Below, in pieces: positions 7,939-21,700 of a stretch of DNA of 64,000 nt. How positions within the stretch are numbered: the stretch's first letter is position 1; each line of letters starts with the position of its first letter. Under the pieces are notes generated by a model. The model did not search any database and was not told the DNA's origin. It worked only from the letters and a program-made list of their open reading frames with translations. This stretch comes from Rubrivivax sp. Its GTDB lineage: Bacteria; Pseudomonadota; Gammaproteobacteria; Burkholderiales; Burkholderiaceae. The DNA lies in assembly GCA_016790225.1 (NCBI GenBank), contig JAEUOZ010000023.1, positions 21,600 through 85,599 of the forward strand, read 5' to 3'. The translations under genes were made by a program, and so were the position numbers.

Positions 7939-9740
7939 TTACCAGATCTCGCGGCGCAGGGTGGGATCGCGCTGCGGCAGGCCCCAGGTGGCCATGTTCG
8001 AAGGGCCCGCACTGCCGCTGCCGCCCAGCAGCCAGGGCAGGCCCATGGGCTGCAAGGCGGCCGGTGTGCTGCCGTTGCAGCTTTGGCCGCTGGCGGCTTC
8101 GCCGGCCAGGTGCAGGCGCAGACGGCCGGTGGCACCGCCCGGGCTGGCGGGCAGGCTGATCCAGGCGCGACCGCCGCGCGTGGTGACCGATGCCGCGGCC
8201 GGCGAGGCGCAGACACCGGCCGTGCTGAAGATGCCCGAGGCATCGCTCACGCCCAGCTGCTGCGGCTGCAGCGTGACGCAGCCCAGGTCTTCGGTCATCG
8301 TCACCCAGCCGGCATCCGTCCAGCGCTGCAGCTGCATCAGCGCGCGCACGCCGCTGCGCGCATCGCCAAAGGCCGCAGCCAGCGACAGGCGCCCGCTGTG
8401 GAACACGCCGCCCTGGTTGAAGACCACGCTGCCGTCCGCGGCGCTGGCGCTGAGGGTCGGGTTGCCGGCCACGCCGGCCTCGCTGGCATCGGTGACGGTG
8501 GCGCTCCAGGTCCAGCCGGGCGTCACACTGGCCTGCACCGTGCCGGCGGGCAGATCCAGCAGGAAGCGATCCAGGCCGCCGGCCTCCAGCCGCGCCTGCC
8601 CGCCGCCCAGATCGCTGACCGTGGCGCTGGCGAAGAAGCTGGACAGCGTGGCCGTGCCCGCAGCGCTGACGCCCAGCGCGGGCGCCAGGCTCGAAGCCTG
8701 CAGCTTCATCAGCGCACCGCTCCAGGCCGTGGTCGGCTGAGCCTGGGCGTTGAGGGCCGTGACGGTGACCTGGGGTGTGGTGGCCCAGCCGAAACCCTGG
8801 CCCAGGAAGGTGGCGCCGCTGCCGGGGGCCAGGCAGGCGGCATTGGCGGTGGCCAGCCGGCCGCTGCGCGTGACGCCGATGCTGAAGGCATCGGGCACGA
8901 AGCGGCCCACGTCCTGCGGGTCGGAGACGATCAGCCGCGAGGCCGCCAGCGTGTCGGCGGCATCGACGCTGCCGTAGCTGCTGTCCTGCAGCTGCACGCG
9001 GATCGCGCCGACCTCGCTGTAGGTGACGCTGTTGTGCACATAGTGTCCGGCGTTGGCGCTGACCTGTCCGCCGCCCAGCACGCCGGCCGGGCAGGCGCCT
9101 GCCTGCGGCAGCGGCAGCACGCAGGCGGCCTGGCTCAGCACCGGGCTGCCGTCGTACTGCGTCATCACGGCGCCGCTGGCATCCAGCGCGCGGGCACGCA
9201 GCGTGAAGGGCCGGCCGGCGCGGTGCACCACGCCGCCGGAGGCGTTGAGGTTGCTCAGCGCGCGGGTGGTGCCGGCGCTGCCGCTGTCGGCATCGCTGGC
9301 ACCCGCGCCGCCCGCCGTGGCACCCCAGGCCAGCTGGGCCGGCAGCGCGGCAAAGGCATCGCTGCTGCAGCTGGTGACCACGCCCGCCGGGCCGTTGAAG
9401 ACCATCTTCAGGCGCATCACGCGTGTGGCCGTGGCCGGCGGCGTGATGCTCACCGAGGTGCGCGCCGTGGCGCTGAAGCTGGCGCTGCCGGCGCTGCCCA
9501 GATCCACCCAGCTGGCGCGGCAGGAGCCGCTGGCCGCGCCGGAGTCGTCGCGCGCGTCCAGCCAGCTCAGGCTCACGCTGCCGGTGAAGCTGCTGTGCGG
9601 GCCCGTGCCGCTGCTGTCCAGCGCGACCACATGCACCGTGCTGGCCGTGCCCGCCACGCGGCTGCGCAGCACACCGGTGATGCTGCCCGCCACGGTATCG
9701 GGCTCGAAGGCATTGAAGCCGGCGGGAGCCAGCGCCGCCA
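7939..9740 (-). other. MshQ/DUF6701-like C-terminal region of the giant protein
   Basis: The final ~600 residues contain FNAFEPDTVAGSITGVLRS, HVVALDSSGTGPHSSFTG, the YSEVGAIRVQLQD strand, DVGRFVPDAFSIGVT and a terminal DPTLRREIW. DUF6701 proteins (MshQ and relatives) have the same order and usually end in a W-rich turn followed by an RREI/Y terminus. This region ties the giant protein to the msh locus rather than to a free-standing repeat protein. Confidence 0.75.
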
Positions 9741-12700
9741 TCGTGGTGCTGATCCAGTTGGCGCTGAATTCGCTGGTGTTGCCGGCCGGGTCCGTGGCGG
9801 TGGCGGTGATGGCGTCGCCCACCACGGCGTCGCCGACGCTGATGGCAAACGTTCCACTGAAGCGGCCGTTGGCATCGGCCGTGAGGGCGCCGAGGTAGCG
9901 GCGGCCTTCGCCGTGGCCCGACGGGTCTGTGTCGCTGACGAAGAATTCCACGCGGGAGCCGGCAAAGATGACCTGGCCGGTGCCGGTGCCGATGGTGCCA
10001 AAGGCGGTGACGGCCGCTCCGTCGTTGGCGATGCCCACCCCGGTGATCACGGGCATGTCCATGCCGTTGTTGGCCTGGGTGGGGTTGGTCAGGCCGTCGT
10101 TGGCGTTGACGCTGCCGTTGCCGTCGAGATCGATGCCCAATTGGCCGTTGCTGCGGATGCTGTTGCGCAGGATGCGGGTGCGCTGCGCCAAGGCGTTAGG
10201 GCTGTTGCGGCTGATGACGATGCCTTGTGTGGTGGCATGGGCGATCAGGTTGCCGGCGCCGTCTTCGGGTCCGCCGATCACCAGATCGTTGAACGGGCCC
10301 CAGGGGCCGTTGGCGATGCCTGCACTGAATCCGCCAATGTTCGCACTGCCGTCGGCACCCACGCCGATCCGGTTGCCCTTGATCCAGCCGCCGGTGGTGG
10401 CCCCACTGCCGTCAGACGTCAGGTTGATGCCGGACGTGCCGCCCCCGGCGATGACGTTGGCCTCGGCAGCCGTGGTGCCGCCGATCTGCAGGCCGGACAC
10501 CGCTGACACCCGGATGCCGTGCCAGGCATTGGCCAGGCGCGCATTGCCGTTGGCCGTGGTGCCGATGTAGTTGCCACGGATGCGCGTGTCGTTCGCACCC
10601 ACGCCAACATGAATGCCCGAAGCGTTGCCGCCGGCGGCCGAGATGACGTTGCGTTGCGCGGAGGTGGTTCCGCCAATGAGAGCCCGAGCACCGGTGAGCG
10701 CCACGCCGTGCCCGCCGTTGCCCGAGGCGCTCACGCCTCCCGGTGCCACGCCGATCCAGTTGCCCTGGATCACGGCGTCAGCGCTGTTGACGCTGAGCGC
10801 ATGGCTGTTGAAGCCGGTGATGAGGAAGCCGCGCACCGCAGAAGACGGTGCGTTGAGCACCAGGCCGCTGACACCGCTGCCCGCACTGGCGCCATGCAGG
10901 CGCACCAGCGGGTCGAGTGTCCAGCCGGCCTGCGTCTGCGCGTCGATCTGCATGGGGTTGGTGACCGCCGGCAAGGCACTGGCCGGGTTGATCGTGCAGG
11001 CGGCCTGCCCGGCCGCCGAGCACCCCGGCAGTGCGAAGCTGATGGTGGGCGCGCTGCTCTGCGCCGGCAGGGCATTGAACTCCCCCAACGCTGCACGCAA
11101 GGTGCACACCCCACCCGCCGTGGCGCACAGGCCATCGCCGAGGTTGGCGTCCAACGCATCGCCGTTGTCATTGACCACCATGTCCACCACCAGGTTGGCG
11201 AAGTTGGCGCCGAACTCGCTGGTGTTGCCCGCGGCGTCTGTTGCCGTTCCTGTCAGCCGCGTGCCCACGCGCAGCACGGCCACCGGCATGGTCACCGTGC
11301 CGCTGAAGTTGCCGTTGGCATCCGTCGTCACAAAGCCCAGGTAGCTGCGGCCTTCGCCGAAGCCGGTGCTGTCGTTGTCGCTTTCGAAGATCTCCACGCG
11401 GGCGTTGGCAAAGGCGCTCTGGCCGGCGGCGCTGCCCACGTAGCCGGCCACGGTGAGCTGGTTGCCGCGGGCGCGGGCGCTGGTGAAGACCGGGTGGTCC
11501 ATGCCCTGGTTCACGCCGCTGCCTTTGCTTCCATCGTTCGTGGTCACGCCTTCCGCGCTGCCGTCCATGGTGCCTGTATTCTTCAGGTCGATGCCCAGAT
11601 GGGTGTTGCCGAACATGGAGTTGCCCAGCATCTGAACCCCTGTAACGGGACCAAAGCGCGGCTCCACCAGCACCCCCGCACGGGCACTGCTGGCAATGAC
11701 GTTGCCAGCCCCGGCGGTGGTTCCGCCGATGAGCACGTTGCTGGTGACGTACACGTAGATGCCGCTCCAGCCATTGGGCAGGTTGGTCGAGTTGCCCGCG
11801 TCGCGGCCGATCAAGTTGCCTTGGATCTGGTGGCCATTGCCCGAAACGCCGACGCCGTACGTGGTGTTGCCCGCAACCACGTTGCCGGCCGCTGCGGTAG
11901 TGCCGCCCACCAGCACGTTGCTGGGGTAACTGTTCAGCCCAATGCCTGCGCCGTTGGCAATGACACCAGTGCCCGCTGCATTCAGCCCTACCCAGTTGCC
12001 CTGCACCGTGGACTGCCCGCCACCCGTGAAGTCGATGCCTGTGCCCACGTTGCCGCTGACGATATTGCGCGCGACCGCCGCTGTGCCGCCAATGACGGCG
12101 CCGGTGGCGTTCTGCAGATCGATGCCATTGCCGTTGTTGGCAAGGGCTGCTGTGCCCGCAGCGTTGGTGCCGATGAAGTTGCCTTGCAGGGTGTGGCCGG
12201 TGCCTTCGACGCGCACGCCCGTGTTCGCGTTGCCGCTGATCAGGTTGCCGGCGCCCGCGACGGCGCCACCCACGATGGCGCCGCTCGCTCCGTTGTACAG
12301 ATGCAGGCCGTAGCGCCCATTGGCCAGGGCTGCGGTTCCGGCGGCATTGGTGCCGATCCGGTTGCCCTCAACGCGCAGGCCGACGCCACGGCCGGCGCCC
12401 CCGCCGTCCACCACCACGCCATCCAGCGCATTACCGGCAATCAGGTTGCCTTCGCCGGCGGCGGGGCCACCGACGCGGGTGTTGGCCCCCGAAGCCGAGC
12501 CAAAGGCCAAGTACACGCCATAGCTGGCATTGGGCAAAGCAGCCATGCCGGTGGCATCGGTTCCGATGCGATTGCCCAGGAGTGTGGTGCCGTCCACGGT
12601 GGACAGCACCCCGTACTGCGTGTTGCCCGAGATCTGATTGCCTTCGCCAGCTCCGGCGCCGCCAAGGCGCACGCCAGGTTGCTCAATCACCACCCCGTGC

Positions 12701-15700
12701 CCGGCATTTGCCACGGCGGCTGTGCCCGCAGGATTGGTGCCGACGCGGTTGCCGAGGATCACCAGGCCGTTCCCGGCCGGCGCGCCGCTCCACACGTACA
12801 CCCCAAAGCGTTCGTTGCCTGAGATCACGTTGCCCTCGTTGGCGCCGCTGCCGCCTAGCTGGTTGTCCGCCCCTACCAGGACGACCCCGTCTAGGTTGCC
12901 CGGCGCAGCCGCGCCGCCGGGCGTCAAGCCCAGCCAGCTGCCCTGCAGCCGGTTACCGGTGCCGGCAACCCACACCTGGTGCTGCGCCGAGCGATTGACT
13001 ACGAAGCCACGGAGCGTGATGCCCGTGCCGGTCAGGTGAAAGAGGCCGTTGAACGAGCCGGAGGTGTTGCGCCCGTCAACCTCCACGATTGGGCTTGCCA
13101 CCCAACCGGGCTGCGTTTGCGCGTCCATCACCATGGTTGTGGCCAAGTCAGGCAACGGCGTCGCCACCCGAAGTGTGGCAACACCCCCGCTGAAAAGGTT
13201 CACCGTATTGCGCAGCCCTGCCGCCGAGCTGCCATTGCCGATCATGAACACCACATGCTCCATGCCCGCCGTGCGGCCGGCCACCGCGAGGCTGGCGTCG
13301 CCGCCGAGCGCATTGGCATTCGTGATCACCTGCCGCAGGCTGCCGGCGCCGCTGTCGTTCACGTTGACGACGGTGCTGAAGTTGAAGCCGAAGTCCATGT
13401 CGGCGATGCCGGTCGCGGCGCTCACCTGCACCGTACCGCTGGCGTTGGCGGTGCCGGTGGCGCCGCTGCTGAAGATGCCGGTGCTGGCGTTGGCCGTGGC
13501 GCCGGCTGCGGCGGGGCCGGCATCGGTGGCGGCGGGGTCGCGGCCGCCCACAAAGTCTGTGCGCTCCACGCGCGTGCCCAGCGGCGCATGCGCAAAGTAG
13601 GTGAGCACCGGGCGCAGCGTGCTCACCCAGCCGCTGCGCGAGGAGGCCACCGTCTCGCTCACCACCCGCACCGCGTAGGTGCCCGCGCCCGGCGTGGGCA
13701 GGACGTAGTTGCCACTGGCATCGGTGGTGGTGTGGCTGAGCATGGTCACCACGCCGCCGCTGACGCTGCCGATCTCCACCCGCGCGCCAGCCACCGGCTG
13801 CGCGCCCTGGGCCTGCGCCGTGGCCCAGCCGCGGCCGGCGCCGCCGCCGTAGTTCACATCTTCAAACACCTTACCAGCAACACCACTGGTCACGGTGACG
13901 TTGGCGCCGAATTCGCTGGTGTTGTTGGCGGTGTCAGTGGCGGTGCCCGTCAAGCGCGTGGTGCCGGGCGTGATGGTGAGGGTGCCCGGAATGGTGAAGC
14001 TGCCGCTGAAGTTGCCATTGGGATCAGCCGTCAGCGCGCCGATGTAGGTCTGGCCTTCGCCGAAGCCGGAGGCGTCGTTGTCGGAGACGAACACTTCCAC
14101 GCGGCTGCCGGCAAAGGCCGCGAGGTTGGGCGCGTTGCCAACATAGCCGGCGACGACCAGCGTTGTGCCGACATGGGAGGCCGTGGTGAATACCGGGCTG
14201 TCCATGTAGAGGTTGGGCGCGCCGGTGGTCTTCAGGCCGTCGTTGGCTGTCACACCGATGCTGGGCCCGGCGACGCCGCCGCCCAGGTCAATGCCTATGC
14301 CGCTGTTGCCGTAGATGCTGTTGCCCAGAATCTGCGTGGCGGGGCTACCCCCATTCACCGCAATGCCCACACCCGCGTTGCCGGCAATCACGTTACCGGC
14401 ACCACCGGCTGTGCCGCCAATGCGGTGGGTTCCCCCCCAACGGACTTCGATGCCGCCCACACCGCTGTTGGGAATGAACCCGGTACCCGCTGCATCCACG
14501 CCGATGCGGTTGCCTTCGATGACGGAGTTGTAGCCTGTGAGAAAGATGCCACCGGTTGATGCTGCATTGCCCGATATCAGGTTGCCCGCGCCAGCCACCG
14601 TACCACCGATCTGCGTGCCGTTGGCATCGATCACCATGCCCCAGCGGCCATTCCCTAACGCTGCCGTTCCGGCACGGTTGGTGCCGATCGTATTGCCCTG
14701 AATGGTGAGCGCTGTGACGCCGCTCTCTGCCCAGACGCCTGCCCCTCCATTGCCCGAAAGCAGGTTGCCGGCGCCCGCCGCGGAACCGCCCACGGTGCTG
14801 CCGTTGCCGCTGAAGACATGCACACCGCCGTTGGAAGCACCGGCACCGCCGTTGGGCAGCGCCGCCGTCCCCGACAGGTTGGTGCCGATCGTGTTGCCCA
14901 GTACGACCACGCTGTTGGCCTCGATGCGCACGCCAGCCTGACCATTGCCGCTGATCAGGTTGCCCGCGCCAGCGGCGGTGCCGCCTACGGTGATGCCCGC
15001 GGCCTGCACGAGCACACCTTGTTGCGCGTTGGGCAGGGCGGCGGTGCCGCTCGCGTTGGTGCCGATGAGGTTGCCTTGCAGGGTGATGCCTGACACCCCG
15101 GAAAGCATCTGAATGCCATGGCTTGCGTTGCCGCTGACGAGGTTGCCTTCGCCGGCAGCGACGCCGCCCACGCTGTAGCCGCTGGCCGTGCCTGAGAAGT
15201 GAATGCCTGAACCGCCATTGCCCCGCGCCGCCGTGCCATCGGACGACGTGCCGATGCGGTTGCCGGTGATGGCGGTGCCGGCTCCGGGCACCGAGGCCTG
15301 GATGCCGTGGTTGGTATTTCCACTGATCGTGTTGTCGGCGATCGTGTGGCCGCCGCTGCCGGCATCGATGAAGATGCCGACGGAATTGGGCCGCGCGGTG
15401 CCGGTGGTGTCCAGCCCGATGGTATTGAAGCGCACGGTGGCATTGGCCGTGGCGCCGATGTGCGATGTCAGCGCCACGCCGCTGGCGCCATTGCCCGCGA
15501 TCACGTTGCCATGCGCCGACGTGGCGCCCCCGATCACCGTGCCCGTTGCGCCGCCCACGTTCACGCCGCCGTTGGTGTTGGGCACGGCCGCGGTGCCGGC
15601 GGCATTCAGGCCGATCATGTTGCCGGCAATCACGTTGCTGTTGCTGGCGGTCTCGCTGAGCCACACGCCCTTGTCCAGATTGCCGGAAATGACGTTGCCC

Positions 15701-18700
15701 GCGCCAGCCACGCTGCCACCGATCGTGTTGTTCGAGGCCCCCACGCGGATGCGCACGCCCGAGCTGTTGCCGATGGCAGCCGTGCCCGTCGCATTGGTGC
15801 CGATGTAGTTGCCCGTGACGGTGTTGCCGCTGCTCTCCAGCAACACGCCGTGCACGGTGCTGCCGGAGATGACATTGCGCTGCGCTGGTGTGGTGCCGCC
15901 TACGGTGGCGTTCAGCGCCGCGCCGGCAGCATGCAGTACCACACTGCTGGTGCCGTTGGCGGCTGCGGCGGTGCCGGCGGCATCGACTCCCAGCCAGTTG
16001 CCCTGGATCACGACACCCGTGGCGCCGGTGCTCACGTAGATGCCCATGCCATTGGGCACGCGGTTGATGATGAAACCCGCGATGCGCCCGCCTGCGCTGC
16101 CATTGGCGAATTCGATGGCGCGGCTGGCCGAGCCCAGGCCGCTGCCGTTGATCTCGATCAGCGGCTCCAGCGTCCAGCCCGGCTGCGTCTGCGCATCCAG
16201 CACCATCGGTGTCGTCACATTGGGCAAGGCGCTGGCGGGCTGCAGCGTGGCCACATGGCGGCTGCCTGCAGCGGTGGCGAAGGCATTGAAACCGCTGCGC
16301 AAGCCTGCGGCACTGCTGCCGTTGGGCAGCATGAAGGCGATGTGCTCGATGCCCGCCGTGCGTCCGGCTTGCGCCAGGCTGGCGTCAGCCCCCAGCGCAT
16401 TGGCGTTGGTGATGGCCTGGCGCAGGCTGCCATAGCCGCTGTCGCGCGTGTTGGTGACCGTGTTGAAGCTGAAGCCGAAGTCCAGGCCGGTGAGGTTGCC
16501 AGCCAGTTGCACCGTGCTCACGGCCTGCGGCGCTGCGCCGGCCGTCGTCAAGCTCGCCAATGTGGTGCCGCTACCAGCGTTACCGGCCTCGCCCAACAGC
16601 GGGTTGCCGCCACCCACGTAAGCGGTGTCGGCAATCGCCGTGCTGCCGCTGGCATCGGCGCGGAACACGACCGTGGGCACCAGGGTGTTCACCCAGCCCG
16701 CGCGAGAACTGCTCACCGAGCTGCCGACGACACGCACCGTGTAGTTGCCGAGGTTCAGGCTGCCGAAGCTGTAGTTGCCGGATGCGTCGGTGCTAGTGGC
16801 GCTGACGAAGCTGCCCGTGCCGTCGAACAGCTCCACGCGGGCGCCGCTGCGCACGCTGTGTCCTGAGGCGCTGGCGCGGGGGCGGCCCGCACCGCCGCCG
16901 TAGTTGAGGTCTTCGAAGACAGTGCCGCTGATGCTGGCGGTGAGCGAGTTGCCCGCGGTCAGCCGGACGTCGTCGATCGCTGCGCCACAACCGGTGGTGT
17001 CCAGGCTTTCAAACCACAGCACCGTGGCGGCGGAGCTGGCGGTGAACACCATGCTGCGATCGACCCAGGCGATAGTGCTCTGGGTTTGACCGTTGGGGTC
17101 AAATCCGTACGTGCTGTTGGACGAGCCCGCCGTGACACGCAGCGATTTCACTGTGTTGACGCAAGGGTTGGCACCCAGTGCCCAGGTGAGTGTGTAGGTG
17201 GTGCCCGGCGTGGTCTGAACCACCTGCGCAAGGCCGCCCCTCGTCGCGCCGCTGAGGTCCACCGATTGGCTGCCTTGTGCCGAGTTCAACGAAGCACCGA
17301 AATCGATGCTGTTGCCGGTGACGGTCCAGCCGGTCAGCGCGCTGGAACCCGTGGAGACATGAGTATTGATGGCGCTGGTCGGCGCCTCGAAGCTCGCGTT
17401 GGTGACCGTGTTGATAGCCCCCAACACTACCGTCGGCTGTGCCGCACTGAACTCACTGGTGTTCCCCTGCGCATCGGTGGCCGTGCCCACAATGGCTGTG
17501 GTGCCGGCCACCAGGCCGCTGATGCCCGCCGTGGACACAGTGCCCGCAAACTCCCCATCCGCATTCGCCGTCACCGTGCCGATGTAGGTTTGCCCCTGCC
17601 CGCTGTTGTTCACGTACAGGTCCACCAGCGCGCCGCCGAAGGTGCTCTGCAGCGCCGCGCTTCCCACGTAGCCGACCACGGCCAGGGTGTTGCCGCCCAG
17701 CACGGCCTGGGTGATGACGGGGCTGTCCATCAGCAGGTTGGGCTGACCAGCGCTCTTGGCGCCGTCGTTGCCGGTGGTGCCGTTTGCGGCAAAGTCCGTG
17801 GTGCTGCCCAGGTCGATACCGCTGGCGGCATTGCTGAACATGCTGTTGCCGCGGATGGCATTGCCCGTGGCGCTTGCGCCGGAGACCAGCAAGCCCACGT
17901 TGTTGGACGCCACCGTGTTGCCTTGCCCGCTGCCGATGCCCCCGATCTGGTTGCCGCTGGCGCTGGCGATGACGACGCCATGCGCGCCGTTGGCCAGCGC
18001 CGCCGCATTGGCAGCATTGCGGCCGATCACATTGCCATGCAGCAGGTTGTTGTTGGCGCCGTTGTAGAGCTGAACGCCGTGGGTGCCGTTGCCGCTGATG
18101 ACGTTGCCGGCACCGGCCGCCGTGCCGCCGATGGTGTTGCCGGCTGCGCTGTTCAGCAGGTAGATGCCGATGCGGCTGTTGCCGCGGGCCACGCTGCCCG
18201 CCGGATCGGTGCCCACGTAGTTGCCCTGGACGAGGTTGGCCGTGGCGGTGGCGTTGTAGATCAGGATGCCGTCCTGCGTGTTGCCGGACACCACATTGCG
18301 CGCCGTCGCGGAGGTGCCGCCAATCACATTGTTGCCGCCGGTGATGGAGATGCCGGTCAGGTTGCCCAGGGCAGCGGTTCCTGCCAGGTTCAGGCCGATG
18401 AAGTTGCCTTGGACGGTATTGCCACTGGCATTCAGGAAGACACCGGCACTGCCGTTGCCGCTGATCACGTTGCGCTCGGTGGCGGTCAGCCCGCCGATGG
18501 TGGCGCCGCCGCCGGACCAGATCTGCACACCACCTTGGGCGTTGGCGATGGCGGCGGTACCGAGCGCGTTCAGGCCGACGGTGTTCCCGCTGATCACCGT
18601 GCCGGAGATGCCGCTGCCACCCTGGGATACACCACGGTCACCATTGCCGCTGATCAGGTTGCCAGCTCCTGCCACCGCGCCCCCCACCACCGTGCCGCTG

Positions 18701-21700
18701 CCGCCGGTGATGTTCACGCCGTGGCTGGCATTGGCCACGGCGGCCGTGCCGGCGGCATTGGTGCCGATGTGGTTGCCGCGGATCAGGTTGCCGGTGCTCG
18801 CACCGGAGCTGACCTGCACCCACACGCCCATGTTGGCATTGCCGCTGATCACGTTGCGCGCGGCCGCCATCGTGCCGCCGATGGTGTTGCTGCTGGCGTC
18901 GGTGATCAGCACGCCATGCGTATTGGCCACCGGTGTCACGCCATCGGCGCCCAGGCCGATGTAGTTGCCCGCGAGCGTGTTGCTGTTGGCGCTGTTGCTG
19001 ATGTCCACCCCGCGGCCGGTGACCGAGGCAGCGGTGATGAAGCCGCCAATCACGTTGCGGTCGTTCGCGCCCGTGCCCCCTACCGTGTTGCTGGAACTGT
19101 TCACGCACACACCCAAGGCACCATTGCCCGTGGCCGCCGCGGTGCCGCTGATGGCCGTGCCGATGTAGTTGCCCGCCACCGTGTGCCCGCCGCCACCGGC
19201 CAGGGTGAGGGCGCAGCCGCCAAAGCCGTTGATCACGAAGCCGCGCACGGTGCTGGCGGCGGCGCTGGTGAGGTTGAAGCCGACGGCTGCAGCGCCCGCA
19301 GATGTGCCTCGAATCTGCACCAGCGGCACCCCCACATACCCGGTCTGCGTGCTGGCATCGATGACGGTGGCGTCCGTCACTGCGGGCAGCGCGCTGGCCA
19401 GCGTGATCGTCCACACGCCGCTGGCGAGATTGGGGTCGGTGCTCGGGATCGCAAAGCGCACTGTCTGCACGCCCGCATCCGCGTTGGCATTGGTGATCGC
19501 CCAGCGCAGGCTGCCCGTGCCGCTGTCGGCCGTGTTGGTGACGGTGTAGAAGCCGTTCAGCAGCATGTTGCGGCCGAACTCGCTGGTGTTGCCGGCCCCA
19601 TCGGTGGCGGTGGCGGTGAGTTGATCGCTGCCGGGCACCAGCGTCACGCCGCCGGGCACGGTGATGCTGCCGCTGAAGTTGCCGCTGGCGTCAGCCGTCA
19701 GGGTGCCGACGTAGGTCCGGCCTTCGCCGAAGCCGCTGGCATCGGCATCGCTGACATACACGTCGACCAGTGCGCCGGCAAACAGCGCCTGCCCAGGGCT
19801 CATGCCCACGAAGCCGCTCACGCTCAGGCTGCTGCCCTGCAGGGACGCCGCCGTGAAGACCGGCGAATCCATGAACTGGTTGGCAGCATTCGCCGTCTTG
19901 GCGTTGTCGTTGGCCGTCACGCCCAGGACGGAGCTGACGTTCAAGTCAATGCCCAGTCCGTTGTTGTTGTAGATGGCATTGCCGCGCACGCGGTTGCCTC
20001 CGGCCGGCGCCGTTCCCGTGCCGTCGATGCGCACGCCGATGTTGCCGTTGTTGGCGATGGTGTTGCCTTCGCCCGCAGCGACGCCGCCGATCTGCGTGTT
20101 GCTGGTGTCGGTCTGCACCCAGATGCCGAAGCGCTGGTTGCCGAAGGGCACAGTGCCCGCTGCATCGGTGCCGATGCGGTTGCCCAGAATCTGGTTGCCG
20201 AGTGTGCCGTTGTTCAGCACGTGAATGCCGTCCAGCACGTTGCCGGAGAACACATTGGCCGCGCCGGCAGCCGTGCCACCCACGACCGTGCCCGACGCGT
20301 TGGTCGTGAGGAGCAGGCCGCGACCGCCATTGGGCAAAGCTGCGTTGCCCAGCAGGTTCAGCCCGGACACATTGCCTTGAATGACGGTGCCGGAAAGGCC
20401 GTTGACGCGGATGCCATCACTGCCGTTGCCGGATGCCAGGTTGCCAGCGCCTGCCACCGTGCCGCCGATGAGGTTGCCGCTGCCACCCGCCAGCAAGTGG
20501 ATGCCGTGGCGGCCGTTGCCCACGGCGGCCGTGCCGGCGGCATTGGTGCCCACGCGGTTGCCCTGGATGGTGGTGCCCGTTGACGTGCTCACCACCATCC
20601 CGTCGGTCGGGTTGCCGGAGATCACGTTGCCGCTGCCGGCGCTGGTGCCGCCGATGACCTGGTTGACCGAGTCGTCGACATACAGGCCATGGGTCCCGTT
20701 GCCGATGGCTGCCGTACCGCTGGCATTCAGCCCGATGAAGTTGCCCTGGACCCAGTTGCTGGCCGGGCTGACCGCGATGGAGACGCCCCGATCGGCGTTG
20801 CCGCTGATGACGTTGCCGGCGCCCCCGGTGCCACCCAGGCGGTTGCCGCTGGCGCTGTTGTTGATGAGGACACCATGGCGAGTATTGGGCACCGCTGCCG
20901 TGCCCAGCGCATCCACGCCGATGTAGTTGCCCTGGACATCGTTGTTGGTGACCAGTGAGCCGAACAGGCCGACACCGTCGCCCCCATTGCCGCTGATCAC
21001 GTTGCGCTGGGAGGGCGAGGTGCCGCCGATGCGGTTGTTCTGCGCCGTGCTTGCGACGCCGTAGACATAGACACCCTGGGCTCCGTTGGGCAGGGCTGCC
21101 AGGCCGGACGCGTTGGTGCCGATGTGGTTGCCTTCCACCACGTTGCCACTGGAGTCCAGGCGCAGGCCGTGGCTGATGTTGCCGCTGATGAGGTTGCGCT
21201 CACCCGCCGCGCTGCCCCCCACCCGGTTGCCGTTGGCGCCTGACGTGATGAAGATGCCCATGCGGCCATTGGGCAGCGCTGCGGTACCGGCGGCATCGGT
21301 ACCCACCTGGTTGCCCCGCACATGCGTCGCCATCGTGGTGGGGGTTCCGGCCTGCAGGTAGATGCCATCGGTCGTGTTGCCGCTGATCAGGTTGCCCAGG
21401 CCCGCTGCGCTGCCACCCAGCTCGACGTTGGTGGCCTCGAGGACCAGCACGCCGAAGTCGTTCGGCCGCACGGCCGTGCCGCCAGGGTCCACGCCGATGT
21501 AGTTGCCCCAGACCTTGGCGCCGCTGCCAGCGGCTTCAATGCGCACGCCCTGCGCGACAGCACCACCCAGGACATTGCGGTCAGCGGCCTGCGCCCCACC
21601 CACCACATCGCCGGGCGCGTCCACGACGATGCCGAAGTTGACCGCGGGCGTGGCCAGCGCGCCGCTGCGGTCCAGGCCGATCCAGTTGCCCGCCAGGGTA